This document shows positions 42,296 to 51,433 of a stretch of DNA of 64,000 nt, piece after piece. The notes under the pieces were generated by a model. That model saw only the letters and a list, made by a program, of their open reading frames with translations. It was not told the DNA's origin and did not search any database. Position 1 is the first letter of the stretch; each line of letters opens with the position of its first letter. A program made the translations under genes and the position numbers. Source of the stretch: Paenibacillus_E sp052115445 (GTDB lineage: Bacteria > Bacillota > Bacilli > Paenibacillales > NBRC-103111); NCBI RefSeq assembly GCF_052115445.1, contig NZ_JBFRGR010000003.1:1-64000 (forward strand). The letters are read 5' to 3'.

Positions 42296-43938
42296 TAGTT
42301 CGCCTCTTTAATAAGTTTAGCGGCAGAGAGTAAGCGGTAGAGCATCTGGGCTATTTCAGCTCGGGTGACAGCTGTAGTGGGCTCAATATTCAGCATATCT
42401 TGCGATAGAATACCTTCTCGATAGCTAAAAGCTAGCGCATCCCTCGACCACTCAGCTGTTTGGATGTAATCTCCAAATTGAGCTAACATATCTCTCGTTT
42501 CAACTGTGTTCAAATTTGTATCCATGCCAGTGAGCTTAGCTGCATTGGCGATCATGACAGCAGCTTCCTGCCTTGTAATCGTATTGTTCGGTGTAAAAGT
42601 GGTCTCTGACGTTCCGCTTACGATGCCATAAGAATAAGCTGTGCCTACATAGTCCGCATACCAGGCTGTAGAAGCGACATCATGGAAGTTAGATTGCTTT
42701 TGCATAGGTAGACCTAGACTTTTGGTGACTATGGTCGCAAATTCGGCACGCGTCATTGTTTGATTTGGTGAGAATTCAGTGTCAGTCATACCGTTAATAA
42801 TTCCTCTAGATGCAAGGGATTCAATGGCTGTTTTGTTGGTATGGTTAGCGATATCAGAGAAAGTCTTATTCGCATCGGTAACAGGCATAACTTGTATATC
42901 CTTGTGTTTGTTCATTAAGCCGTTAGTGTCGTCAGGCGTAGCTGAGGTAGCTTGTTTGACATCGTTCATTCGATATAAGCTGCTCTTATTCGCGAGGATT
43001 CTTTGCACATTCACTAGCCCATAAAATGCCTGCTCAGTCGACATCCCCGTTACACCGCTGCCGTCAGAAGTATGCTTAAATCCCTGTCCTTTTGAATAAA
43101 AGGATAGTAAATCATCAACAATGGTATGACCATTCTTAATAAAACGACTATCTTCAATAGTAATACCAAGCTCACACAGCGCCGTCAGCACCTGCACGGT
43201 GCTCTCCGAAGTTTTCGCACCCCAACTTGCGTAGCCGCCATCGTTGTCCTGTAATTTGGAAAGACGGTTAATGGCCTTTTCCGTAGCTGTTTTTACTTTC
43301 GTGTAATTTTGATATTTGGCTAGAGCCTGTAAGGCCATACCCGTAATATCAGGATCTGCAGACACACCTGAAAGTGCAAATCCGCCATCGGGAAGCTGAT
43401 TCGATAAGATTTCATCAATATACATGTCTCGAGTAGCCTGCGTTTTGGCGGTTGGATTTACCGGGATATTGTAATTGCCACTGTCCAGGGAAATTAATGC
43501 AAATATTGGACCGTTGATTCCTTGCCAGATGGTTTTATCGAAGTCCCCGAGCGGCGTAAGCAGATTATAGCCTGCAACATGGGTAGGATCTGCGCCAATT
43601 GCGGTTAAGGCTAAAATCAAACGCGAGTATTCGGTGTACTTTTTATCGTGAAGATTGCCTTTCAATTCTTTGACGTAGGTTTCAACGCCTTTGTAATAAT
43701 CGTCGTAGTAGCTCCGAGGTACGTTATAGTTGGAACGAGCAAGTCCAATAATGGCCCATTCACCGCCGACAGAGCCGACTTCTGGTTTCTTTACAGTTTC
43801 AAGTAAAAACTGTCCTGTATCCTTTACAGCATCGTCTACAGCGGTATTCGACATCGCAAATACGTGAACGATGCTTACGCTGCTTGCAAAAAGGAACAAA
43901 GCAATGAGTAAGGTGAAGATTCTACGATACAGTTTCAT
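42295..43938 (-). CDS. SLH-anchored alpha/alpha-domain protein (intrinsic-factor first-domain-like)
   Basis: 547 residues. Signal peptide ending VHVFA; residues about 30-330 form prenyltransferase-type alpha/alpha repeats (LPDGGFALSGVSADPDIT, DNDGGYASWG, TEQAFYGLVNVQ), then three SLH motifs from about 355 to 545 (FSDIANHTNKTAIESLASRG, FHDVASTAWYADYV). It has no DUF4430 domain; that domain is on the next gene of the operon. First gene after a cobalamin riboswitch on this strand. B12 binding is inferred from architecture and context. Confidence 0.82.
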   Translation of the reverse strand: MKLYRRIFTLLIALFLFASSVSIVHVFAMSNTAVDDAVKDTGQFLLETVKKPEVGSVGGEWAIIGLARSNYNVPRSYYDDYYKGVETYVKELKGNLHDKKYTEYSRLILALTAIGADPTHVAGYNLLTPLGDFDKTIWQGINGPIFALISLDSGNYNIPVNPTAKTQATRDMYIDEILSNQLPDGGFALSGVSADPDITGMALQALAKYQNYTKVKTATEKAINRLSKLQDNDGGYASWGAKTSESTVQVLTALCELGITIEDSRFIKNGHTIVDDLLSFYSKGQGFKHTSDGSGVTGMSTEQAFYGLVNVQRILANKSSLYRMNDVKQATSATPDDTNGLMNKHKDIQVMPVTDANKTFSDIANHTNKTAIESLASRGIINGMTDTEFSPNQTMTRAEFATIVTKSLGLPMQKQSNFHDVASTAWYADYVGTAYSYGIVSGTSETTFTPNNTITRQEAAVMIANAAKLTGMDTNLNTVETRDMLAQFGDYIQTAEWSRDALAFSYREGILSQDMLNIEPTTAVTRAEIAQMLYRLLSAAKLIKEAN

Positions 43939-43969
43939 TTTGTCCTCCTTAGTTAAAAAAATGATAGGG

Positions 43970-44046
43970 AGCAGTCCATTGGACTGCTCCTTGAAATGGT
44001 CTAGTGAGCATTAGAAAAAGCCNTTGATTTGAAAGAATCAAGGGCT
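43970..44046 (-). terminator. Two hairpins in the expression platform of the minus-strand riboswitch
   Basis: On the minus strand AGCCCTTGATT/AATCAANGGCT (44019-44046) is followed by T5, a likely regulated terminator; the N at 44023 lies in it. Further down, a perfect palindrome GGAGCAGTCCA/TGGACTGCTCC (43970-43992) precedes a T7 run close to the ribosome binding site. Confidence 0.65.
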
Positions 44047-44120
44047 GTGATGTCAGTATTGGTAGTAGACAACAAAAAAAGCACCCCCTCCATCTTCCGT
44101 AGAGTTTGTGAATACACATT

Positions 44121-44287
44121 AAGGCTGGTCTCCTGACTCATGCGTCAACGCTTCTCTAACCTTCCCGGTATAGTCATACCAGTGGCAATTCATAGAGTCG
44201 CTCTTCATTTACAGTGGCGGGACCGTGCTGGATTTGCACCAGACTTCCCAATTAAGCATTACTTATTCCTAATAAGCATGCACCTTA
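44121..44287 (-). promoter_or_regulatory. Cobalamin riboswitch heading the ECF operon
   Basis: On the minus strand the blocks AAGGTGCATG, GGGAAGTCTGGTGCAAATCC, the core GGTCCCGCCACTGTAAATG and GAGTCAGGAGACCAGCCTT occur in the right order. It controls the intrinsic-factor-like and ECF genes to its left. Confidence 0.95.
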
Positions 44288-44311
44288 ACTATCAATTATT
44301 TAATTAGTCTA

Positions 44312-44340
44312 ATCATATAGTCAGTTTAATTGTTTGTCTA
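44312..44340 (-). promoter_or_regulatory. Promoter of the ECF/intrinsic-factor-like operon
   Basis: On the minus strand TAGACA (44340-44335), 17-bp spacer, TATGAT (44317-44312), about 25 bp before the riboswitch. Confidence 0.6.
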
Positions 44341-44426
44341 TGGAAGATTAGTTCTTATTTAGTGTGTTACAATATTCAAAATCAAGTAAGATGCTGGTTC
44401 GGATTATAGTCGGAGGAGGGATATCC

Positions 44427-45338
44427 ATGACGTTACAACAATTAAAATACGTAATCGAGGTTGCAAATCGTGGATCTATTAATGAGGCTGCCAAAAGGCT
44501 GTTCATTTCTCAACCAAGCCTTTCAAATGCGATCCGGGAGTTGGAAGAAGAAATTCAAATCGCCATCTTTGAAAGATCCAATAAAGGGATATCACTTTCC
44601 AAGGAAGGTGTTGAATTTCTAAGTTATGCGCGGCAGGTCGTCGAGCAGGCAGAGTTATTGGAAAGCCGATACTTGAATGCGAAGCCTTCATCGCAGCATT
44701 TTTCTGTTTCGACTCAGCATTATGCTTTTGCAGTAAATGCTTTCGTAAGTCTGGTTTCGGAATATGGTCAGGACGAATATGAGCTAGCACTGCGTGAAAC
44801 CAAAACGTATGAAATTATTGAAGATGTAAAGAACTTGCGGAGTGAGATTGGCATCTTATACTTGAACGAATTTAATGGAAAGGTTATAAACAAGCTGCTT
44901 AAAAGCGGGAATCTGCAATTCAACAGTTTATTTATCGCCAAACCGCATATTTTTATCAGCATTAAAAATCCCCTCGCGAAGCAATCCATCGTGACCATTG
45001 ACCAACTTCAAAACTATCCGTATTTGTCATTTGATCAAGGGGAGTACAATTCGTTTCATTTTGCCGAAGAAATTCTCAGTACGATGTCACATCAGAAAAG
45101 CATCCGTGTGAATGACCGGGCTACACTATTCAATTTATTAATCGGTTTGAATGGTTACACCATATCAACCGGGGTATTGAGCTCAGATTTGAATGGAAAT
45201 GAGATAATTCCCGTACCTTTGGATTGTGACGAAATGATTAATGTCGGGTGGATTTCCCATAGCCATATTCCGCTATCTAAGCTTGGTGCAGCTTACGTAG
45301 CAGCACTCCACCAGGCAATTGTCCCCATGGCATTCTAA
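44427..45338 (+). CDS. LysR family regulator, probably of methionine genes
   Basis: 303 residues. Winged helix-turn-helix at the N-terminus (VIEVANRGSINEAAKRLFISQPSLSNAIREL) and a LysR substrate domain. ATG 44427 has GGAGGAGGGA upstream; the longer frame from 44364 lacks a site. It lies between the cobalamin-controlled ECF operon and metE, and a palindrome similar to the MET-box of streptococcal methionine regulator MtaR stands before metE, so control of metE is inferred. The co-effector is unknown. Confidence 0.85.
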   Translation: MTLQQLKYVIEVANRGSINEAAKRLFISQPSLSNAIRELEEEIQIAIFERSNKGISLSKEGVEFLSYARQVVEQAELLESRYLNAKPSSQHFSVSTQHYAFAVNAFVSLVSEYGQDEYELALRETKTYEIIEDVKNLRSEIGILYLNEFNGKVINKLLKSGNLQFNSLFIAKPHIFISIKNPLAKQSIVTIDQLQNYPYLSFDQGEYNSFHFAEEILSTMSHQKSIRVNDRATLFNLLIGLNGYTISTGVLSSDLNGNEIIPVPLDCDEMINVGWISHSHIPLSKLGAAYVAALHQAIVPMAF

Positions 45339-45414
45339 CCACATAAGAATTTATAATTTTCCGGTACTCGGAAGAACAAATTATTATTGGCGATAAAAAC
45401 TACCTATCTCGGGG

Positions 45415-45468
45415 TCCCCACAAAGTATTCGGAATTTACTTCGAAGCTTCTCTTCACTTTGTGGGGGA
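45415..45468 (+). other. Stem-loop in the metE upstream region
   Basis: TCCCCACAAAGT (45415-45426) pairs with ACTTTGTGGGGGA (45456-45468); inner bases contain TTACTTCGAAGCTTC. It may be the terminator of the LysR gene, though no T run follows. A further perfect 14-bp palindrome TCGAAGTACTTCGA is at 45488-45501. Confidence 0.5.
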
Positions 45469-45516
45469 GAATAGCGGTCGCTCATCCTCGAAGTACTTCG
45501 ATAGAAGTGTTTCTCA

Positions 45517-45543
45517 TATAGCTTTAAGCTATATCTAGATATA
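45517..45543 (+). promoter_or_regulatory. Predicted LysR operator (MET-box-like) upstream of metE
   Basis: A perfect 17-bp palindrome TATAGCTTTAAGCTATA (45517-45533) contains the LysR T-N11-A pattern and resembles the MET-box TATAGTTTNAAACTATA. It overlaps a second palindrome TATATCTAGATATA (45530-45543). It is about 80 bp before the metE start. Confidence 0.6.
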
Positions 45544-45620
45544 GATAATTCCAGTTACGTTATAACTAATCCTCTGTGATATCTTTGGTGTAACAAATGA
45601 TTGCAGAGGAGTTTTGTCAA

Positions 45621-47909
45621 ATGGTAAGAAGTAGTAGTTTGGGATATCCGCGTATTGGTGCTGACAGAGAATGGAAGAAATCACTTGAAGCCTTCTGGGC
45701 AGGCAAGCTGGAAGAATCAGAGTTTGAGTTACAACTGCAGGAGATTCGTCTAAATCACTTGCGCAAGCAGAAGGAAAAAGGCATTGATCTTATTCCGGTC
45801 AACGATTTCAGCTATTATGATCATATTCTTGATACAGCTGCTATGTTTGGCATTATTCCAGAACGTTTTGCTTTCAAGGGTGGCGCAGTGCCCTTGTCAG
45901 TTTATTACGGAGTTGCACGGGGAACGAAAGATGCTACAGCAAGTGAAATGACGAAGTGGTTCAACACCAATTATCACTATATCGTGCCTGAACTGAACGG
46001 AGCTTCACCTGTCATTACGGAGAACAAGCCATTAACAGCTTACCGGGAAGCGAAGGAAAAGCTCGGAATCGAAGGAAAGCCAGTCATCGTTGGTCCTTTA
46101 ACTTTCTTGAAGCTATCCAAAGGGTACAGTCAGTCAGAAACGGACGCTTGGTTGAGCCGATTGATCCCGCTTTATGTACAGATTCTTCAAGAGCTTGCAG
46201 CAGAAGGCGTTCAATGGGTACAAATCGATGAGCCGATTCTCGTAACGAAGTTAAGCGATGCAGACATTGAGAGACTTAAAAACATATATGAAACTTTCGC
46301 AGCAGCTGTACCAAACCTAAACATTATGCTTCAAACGTATTTTGAATCCGTAGATCGCTATGCTGACATCATCTCATTGCCGGTCAAGGGATTTGGTCTG
46401 GATTTCGTTCATGGTCTGGGCGCTAACGTACAGAACATTAAATCACTAGGATTCCCAGCAGATAAAGTTTTGGGTGCGGGCGTGATTGACGGTCGCGGTA
46501 TCTGGAAAGCATCGATTCGGGAGAAGCTCGAACTGGTGGAAGAGCTCACTAAGCACGTTGCAACGGAGAATCTTGTTATTCAATCGTCAAGCAGCTTACT
46601 CCATGTTCCAGTAACGACTGAAAGAGAGACGAAGCTTTCTTCTGAACTGAAGAATGCACTAGCCTATGCAGATGAAAAGCTGGATGAACTTGTTCTTATC
46701 ACGAAAGCAATCGCTTCGGGCAAAGCTGGAGTACTTGAAGAAATCGAACAAAGTGATCGCGTCATCCAAGCACTTCAACAATCGGATGAGCGTAACCGCA
46801 GCGATATTCAGCAGTCCGTAGCTGCACTAAGTGTTCAGCAGCCTGAACGTTCCCGTCCTTTTGCCCAGCGTCATGTTGCACAACAAGCGAAATGGCAATT
46901 GCCTCTTTTCCCTACAACGACTATCGGTAGCTTCCCACAGTCTGCAGAAGTTCGTAAAGCGCGTCAATTATGGCGTAAAGGCGAGTGGAATAATGAGCAA
47001 TATGCTGCATTTATCCGCGAGCAAATTGATATCTGGATCAAGCTTCAAGAGGAAATCGAATTGGACGTTCTGGTGCATGGTGAATTTGAGCGTACCGATA
47101 TGGTCGAGTTCTTCGGTGAAAAACTTGCAGGCTTTGCATTTACGCAAAACGGGTGGGTGCAATCGTACGGTTCCCGTTGTGTGAAACCGCCGGTTATTTT
47201 CGGAGATGTAGCGTTCACTGGGGAAATGACTGTCGAAGAAACCAAGTATGCACAGTCACGCACAAGCCGTCCTGTTAAAGGCATGCTGACGGGACCGATC
47301 ACGATTATGAACTGGTCGTTTGTCCGTGATGACATTCCTCGTGAACATATCGCCTACCAACTTGCGTATGCGCTTAGACAAGAAGTAGAGGCACTTGAGA
47401 GTGCTGGTATTGGCATGATTCAAGTTGACGAGCCTGCCGTTCGTGAAGGTTTGCCGCTGAAGGAAGAGGAACAAGCCGGTTACCTGGCATGGGCAGTGAA
47501 AGCGTTCCGCATCGCAACATGCACCGTACAAGACACAACACAAATTCATACGCATATGTGCTATTGCGAATTTCATGACATGATTGATTCGATTGAGGCG
47601 ATGGATGCCGATGTCATTTCAATCGAAACATCACGTAGCCATGGTGAATTAATTCATAGCTTCGAATTGAATACCTACAAGCTGGGGATTGGATTAGGCG
47701 TATACGATATTCACAGTCCACGTGTGCNAAGTGTAGAGGAAATGACGGCCATGATCGAACGCGCCCTGCGTGTATTGGATCCTAAGCTATTCTGGATTAA
47801 TCCGGATTGCGGTTTGAAAACGCGTGGACTTGAAGAGACGGTTGCTTCCTTGCGCAACATGGTAGATGCGACGAAAATTGCTCGTGACAAGCATGCTGCT
47901 CTCATCTAA
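45621..47909 (+). CDS. metE: Cobalamin-independent methionine synthase
   Basis: 762 residues, the usual length of MetE, which methylates homocysteine from 5-methyltetrahydropteroyl-triglutamate without B12. Two barrel domains are visible: N-terminal SSSLGYPRIGADREWKKSL and C-terminal FPTTTIGSFPQSAEVRKAR. Zinc ligands are in THMCYCEF (His, Cys) and NPDCGLKTRG (Cys). ATG 45621 is preceded by AGAGGAG at nine bases; the ATG at 45597 has no site. The codon with N at 47728 is CNA, probably Pro. I see no cobalamin, SAM or T-box riboswitch in front. Confidence 0.93.
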   Translation: MVRSSSLGYPRIGADREWKKSLEAFWAGKLEESEFELQLQEIRLNHLRKQKEKGIDLIPVNDFSYYDHILDTAAMFGIIPERFAFKGGAVPLSVYYGVARGTKDATASEMTKWFNTNYHYIVPELNGASPVITENKPLTAYREAKEKLGIEGKPVIVGPLTFLKLSKGYSQSETDAWLSRLIPLYVQILQELAAEGVQWVQIDEPILVTKLSDADIERLKNIYETFAAAVPNLNIMLQTYFESVDRYADIISLPVKGFGLDFVHGLGANVQNIKSLGFPADKVLGAGVIDGRGIWKASIREKLELVEELTKHVATENLVIQSSSSLLHVPVTTERETKLSSELKNALAYADEKLDELVLITKAIASGKAGVLEEIEQSDRVIQALQQSDERNRSDIQQSVAALSVQQPERSRPFAQRHVAQQAKWQLPLFPTTTIGSFPQSAEVRKARQLWRKGEWNNEQYAAFIREQIDIWIKLQEEIELDVLVHGEFERTDMVEFFGEKLAGFAFTQNGWVQSYGSRCVKPPVIFGDVAFTGEMTVEETKYAQSRTSRPVKGMLTGPITIMNWSFVRDDIPREHIAYQLAYALRQEVEALESAGIGMIQVDEPAVREGLPLKEEEQAGYLAWAVKAFRIATCTVQDTTQIHTHMCYCEFHDMIDSIEAMDADVISIETSRSHGELIHSFELNTYKLGIGLGVYDIHSPRVXSVEEMTAMIERALRVLDPKLFWINPDCGLKTRGLEETVASLRNMVDATKIARDKHAALI

Positions 47910-47968
47910 ATCGTTTGAAACGTTTTGGAACGAAAGACTAACAAATCGATTCTAAGGAGTTAGCTAAA

Positions 47969-49216
47969 GTGGAGCAATTACGTAAACAAGACCCTAAAAT
48001 TGTTGAAGCGATGAATCTGGAGCTTGGCCGTCAACGCGACAAAATTGAATTGATCGCTTCTGAGAATTTCGTAAGTGAAGCTGTGTTGCAAGCGATGGGG
48101 ACGGTTTTAACGAATAAATATGCGGAAGGCTACCCAGGTAAACGTTACTACGGTGGTTGCGAGCATGTCGATATCGTTGAGGACATTGCGCGTGATCGTG
48201 CCAAAGAATTATTTGGCGCTGAGCACGTTAACGTACAGCCGCATTCCGGCGCACAAGCGAATATGGCAGTTTACTTGGCTGCGCTTCAGCCTGGGGACAC
48301 AGTTCTTGGTATGAACCTTGCGCATGGCGGTCACTTGACGCATGGCAGCCCTGTTAATGCATCCGGTATCTTATATAACTTTATTCCTTATGGCGTTAGC
48401 GAAAGCGATTCGCATATTGATTACAACGAGGTTCGTAAACTGGCATTCAAGCATAAGCCTCGCATGCTCGTGGCTGGTGCCAGCGCATATCCGCGCACGA
48501 TCGATTTTGAAGCTTTGGCATCTATCGCGAATGATGTGGGCGCGTTGTTCTTCGTGGACATGGCGCATATCGCCGGACTTGTTGCGGCAGGCTTACATCC
48601 GAGCCCAGTTCCACACGCGCATTTTGTTACGACTACTACGCACAAAACACTTCGCGGTCCCCGCGGCGGTATGATCCTATGCCGCAAGCCTTGGGCGGCA
48701 GCGATTGATAAAGCGGTATTCCCTGGTACGCAAGGCGGACCACTGATGCATATTATTGCTGCTAAAGCCGTTGCATTCGGCGAAGCACTCGAGCCAGCTT
48801 TTAAAACGTATGCTCAAAATGTGGTTACAAATGCCAAAACGTTGTCCGAAGAGCTTCTGGCAGAAGGTGTTGATCTTGTTTCCGGAGGTACGGATAACCA
48901 TCTGATGCTTATCGACCTTCGCAGCCTGAATATTAGCGGTAAGGAAGCCGAACACTTGTTGGATGAAGTAGGTGTAACGGTTAACAAAAACGCGATTCCT
49001 TTTGATCCTGCTAAACCGATGATTACAAGTGGTGTTCGTATCGGTACTCCTTCTGTTACTGCCCGTGGCATGGATCAAGCAGCGATGAAAACTATTGCTA
49101 AAATCGTTGCTTTGACTTTGAAAAATCCAACGGATGCAGCTGTGCATGAACAAGTACGTGGTATGGTAAGAGATTTAACTGCGCAATTCCCGCTTTATCC
49201 GGGCTTGAGCTACTAA
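47969..49216 (+). CDS. glyA: Serine hydroxymethyltransferase
   Basis: 415 residues. Converts serine and tetrahydrofolate to glycine and methylene-tetrahydrofolate, the one-carbon source for methionine. PLP lysine is in TTTHKTLRGPRGG; GYPGKRYYGG and VNVQPHSGAQAN are diagnostic. GTG 47969 follows AAGGAG by nine bases. It starts 59 bp after metE with no terminator between, so it is probably co-transcribed; metE-glyA pairing is biochemically sensible. Confidence 0.95.
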   Translation: MEQLRKQDPKIVEAMNLELGRQRDKIELIASENFVSEAVLQAMGTVLTNKYAEGYPGKRYYGGCEHVDIVEDIARDRAKELFGAEHVNVQPHSGAQANMAVYLAALQPGDTVLGMNLAHGGHLTHGSPVNASGILYNFIPYGVSESDSHIDYNEVRKLAFKHKPRMLVAGASAYPRTIDFEALASIANDVGALFFVDMAHIAGLVAAGLHPSPVPHAHFVTTTTHKTLRGPRGGMILCRKPWAAAIDKAVFPGTQGGPLMHIIAAKAVAFGEALEPAFKTYAQNVVTNAKTLSEELLAEGVDLVSGGTDNHLMLIDLRSLNISGKEAEHLLDEVGVTVNKNAIPFDPAKPMITSGVRIGTPSVTARGMDQAAMKTIAKIVALTLKNPTDAAVHEQVRGMVRDLTAQFPLYPGLSY

Positions 49217-49236
49217 ATTCACTGATTTTAGTTAGG

Positions 49237-49271
49237 AAAAGTATTTGATCTTTGGATCAAATACTTTTTTT
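49237..49271 (+). terminator. Terminator of metE-glyA
   Basis: AAAAGTATTTGATC / GATCAAATACTTTT stem around TTTG, with a T7 tail. Confidence 0.9.
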
Positions 49272-49350
49272 ATATATAGATAAACGCATATTTAATAAAA
49301 CAAGAAAGCAGAGTGTAACATGACCTTGCCCAAGTCAGAGAAGAAACGAG

Positions 49351-49869
49351 TTGGTGATTATTGTGAATCATGAGTTTCCGGGTGCTTTGCCAAATCAAAA
49401 AATAATATTATCAAAGGACTGCTTAATTGAAGAAGCTAACTGTGTCCTGATTTTCGCCTTCTATCAAGGTAAGTTAGTTCTTGTTAGACATCACTCTCGC
49501 GGCTGGGAATTACCTGGAGGAACTAGGGAGAATGGCGAGTCTATTATACAAACTGCGTTAAGGGAGATGTATGAAGAAACTGGAGGAGAAATCGCTTCAA
49601 TTGAACCGATTGGTCAATATTTGATTTTTGAAAAGGACCATCTCGTATATGTAAAAAATATATATATTTCAAAAGCAAGTATTCTGAGGGAGTTGCCGGT
49701 TGGATTTGAAACGAATGGTGTCATGCTGTTAGATACAATTCCGGAGCAGTTTGAGATCATGAATGACCCCACATTCAGTTCTTTGATGAAAGACAATGTT
49801 TATTTAATTGTTTCCGAATGGATAAAGGATCATCGCTTATATAAAACACGGATTGACACAAATTATTGA
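49351..49869 (+). CDS. Nudix hydrolase
   Basis: About 170 residues. The Nudix box GX5EX7REUXEEXGU is complete (GTRENGE, then seven residues, then REMYEETGGE). It hydrolyses a nucleoside diphosphate derivative; WELPGGTRENGES is typical of MutT-like enzymes. The start is uncertain: TTG 49351, GTG 49354 and GTG 49363 are all possible and none has a strong site. AT-richer codon use than the neighbours. Confidence 0.85.
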   Translation: MVIIVNHEFPGALPNQKIILSKDCLIEEANCVLIFAFYQGKLVLVRHHSRGWELPGGTRENGESIIQTALREMYEETGGEIASIEPIGQYLIFEKDHLVYVKNIYISKASILRELPVGFETNGVMLLDTIPEQFEIMNDPTFSSLMKDNVYLIVSEWIKDHRLYKTRIDTNY

Positions 49870-49892
49870 TAATCTTTATCAATACATGTTGA

Positions 49893-50081
49893 ATAGATGG
49901 ATTTTCTGTTGTTAAATCTTTGAGTTTTCCGATCAAATGCAGAATAGATGGAGAACCTGTAGTTAATTTTTACCATTTTACCCACTCTCAACAAAAAAGG
50001 CAGTTTTAACTACATGTTTTCCAGTTAAATTGAGTTATCGAGGAAATCCCCCGGAAATAGCTGTACATTTTCCAGTTAATC
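49893..50081 (+). repeat. Intergenic four-dyad array, copy D
   Basis: Motifs start at 49893, 49944, 50006 and 50057 (51, 62, 51 bp apart), e.g. TTAACTACATGTTTTCCAGT. The rest of the 388-bp gap to the next gene shows no gene. Confidence 0.85.
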
Positions 50082-50257
50082 AAATTTGTGGTGTACGAAC
50101 CCCTCCAACCTCCCAAACTACTCGAAACTAGGGCTTTAGATCACATGATCCAGCACCACCAACCGCAAAGTAACGGTATTTTTGCACAAGATAGCGTCAC
50201 AATTGTAACCGCATTCTTGATATGCTAGGAGCAACAAATGTCAGGGAGATGATATAG

Positions 50258-51412
50258 ATGCTGAAGGTAGCAATTATCGGTGCTGGCGCGATCTCGAAGG
50301 CGCATATTGAAGCGTATTTGCAATTTCCGGAGCGGTGTACAATTGTCGCGATTAGCGATATTTATGAGGATAAAGCGCAGGAGCGCATTGATCAATTTGG
50401 GCTGAATGAAGCGAAAGCGGTAAAAGACTACAAAGAGCTGCTGCAAGAGGACATTGATCTCGTCTCCATCTGTACACCGCCGTACACGCATGCGTCCTTG
50501 ACGGTTGAGTTTCTAGAAGCAGGCTCACATGTGATGGTGGAAAAGCCAATGGCATCCTCGCTCGAGGAATGCGACTTGATGAATGCGGCTGCCAAGCGCA
50601 CGGGTAAGCTTCTATCCGTTGTGGCACAGAACCGCTTCAAGACGCCAATGATGAAAATGAAATCCGTCCTGGAAAGCGGCCTTATGGGTAAAGTCGTCCA
50701 CGTCCAAGTGGATTCCTTCTGGTGGCGCGGTCATTGCTATTATGATCTCTGGTGGCGTGGCACGTGGGAGAAAGAAGGCGGCGGCCCGACGTTGAACCAC
50801 GCGGTGCATCATATCGATGCTCTGCTTTGGATGATGGGCAGTCCGACGGAAGTACAAGCATTCATGAGCAACGTGTCGCACGATAACGCCGAGGTTGAGG
50901 ATCTCTCGATCGGCATGCTTCGCTTCGCGAACGGATCTTTAGGGCAAATCACGAGCTCAGTCGTTCATCATGGCGAGGAGCAGCAGTTGATTTTCCAAGG
51001 TGCGAAAGCACGTGTATCTGCGCCATGGAAGGTGAAGGCGTCGAACTCGACGTCGAATGGCTTCCCAGAGCCGAATACGGAGCTGGAGGAGGAGCTGCAA
51101 GCTTTATACGATGCGCTGCCAGAAGTGGTCTATGAAGGACATGTCGGCCAAATCGACAATGTATTAACCGCGATTGAAACGGGTGCCCCTGTGCTGATTG
51201 ATGGGATTAGCGGTCGTCAAACGTTGGAGCTTATTACGGGGATTTACAAATCAGCGAGCACAGGCGAGCTAGTGAAATTCCCGCTAGATGCGGAAGACGC
51301 GTTCTATACGAGAAGCGGTGTAATGGCGAAGGCGACCCATTTTTACGAGAAGAACACGTCGATCGAAAATTTCGCGCCACAGACGATTACAACGGGAAGT
51401 ACGTTTAAATAA
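50258..51412 (+). CDS. Gfo/Idh/MocA family oxidoreductase
   Basis: 384 residues. N-terminal Rossmann fold VAIIGAGAISKAHIEAY, the diagnostic EKPMASSLEEC (catalytic Lys), and a C-terminal domain with GGGPTLNHAVHHIDALLWMMG bearing the catalytic His. It oxidises a sugar or inositol using NAD(P). GGGAGATG precedes the ATG at 50258. A second family member follows 21 bp downstream. Confidence 0.9.
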   Translation: MLKVAIIGAGAISKAHIEAYLQFPERCTIVAISDIYEDKAQERIDQFGLNEAKAVKDYKELLQEDIDLVSICTPPYTHASLTVEFLEAGSHVMVEKPMASSLEECDLMNAAAKRTGKLLSVVAQNRFKTPMMKMKSVLESGLMGKVVHVQVDSFWWRGHCYYDLWWRGTWEKEGGGPTLNHAVHHIDALLWMMGSPTEVQAFMSNVSHDNAEVEDLSIGMLRFANGSLGQITSSVVHHGEEQQLIFQGAKARVSAPWKVKASNSTSNGFPEPNTELEEELQALYDALPEVVYEGHVGQIDNVLTAIETGAPVLIDGISGRQTLELITGIYKSASTGELVKFPLDAEDAFYTRSGVMAKATHFYEKNTSIENFAPQTITTGSTFK

Positions 51413-51433
51413 CCTTAGAGGAGATTGAGGATA

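Noticed and set aside
45339..45620. Riboswitch (cobalamin, SAM or T-box) in front of metE
   Set aside because: None of the conserved cores is visible; only simple palindromes are present.
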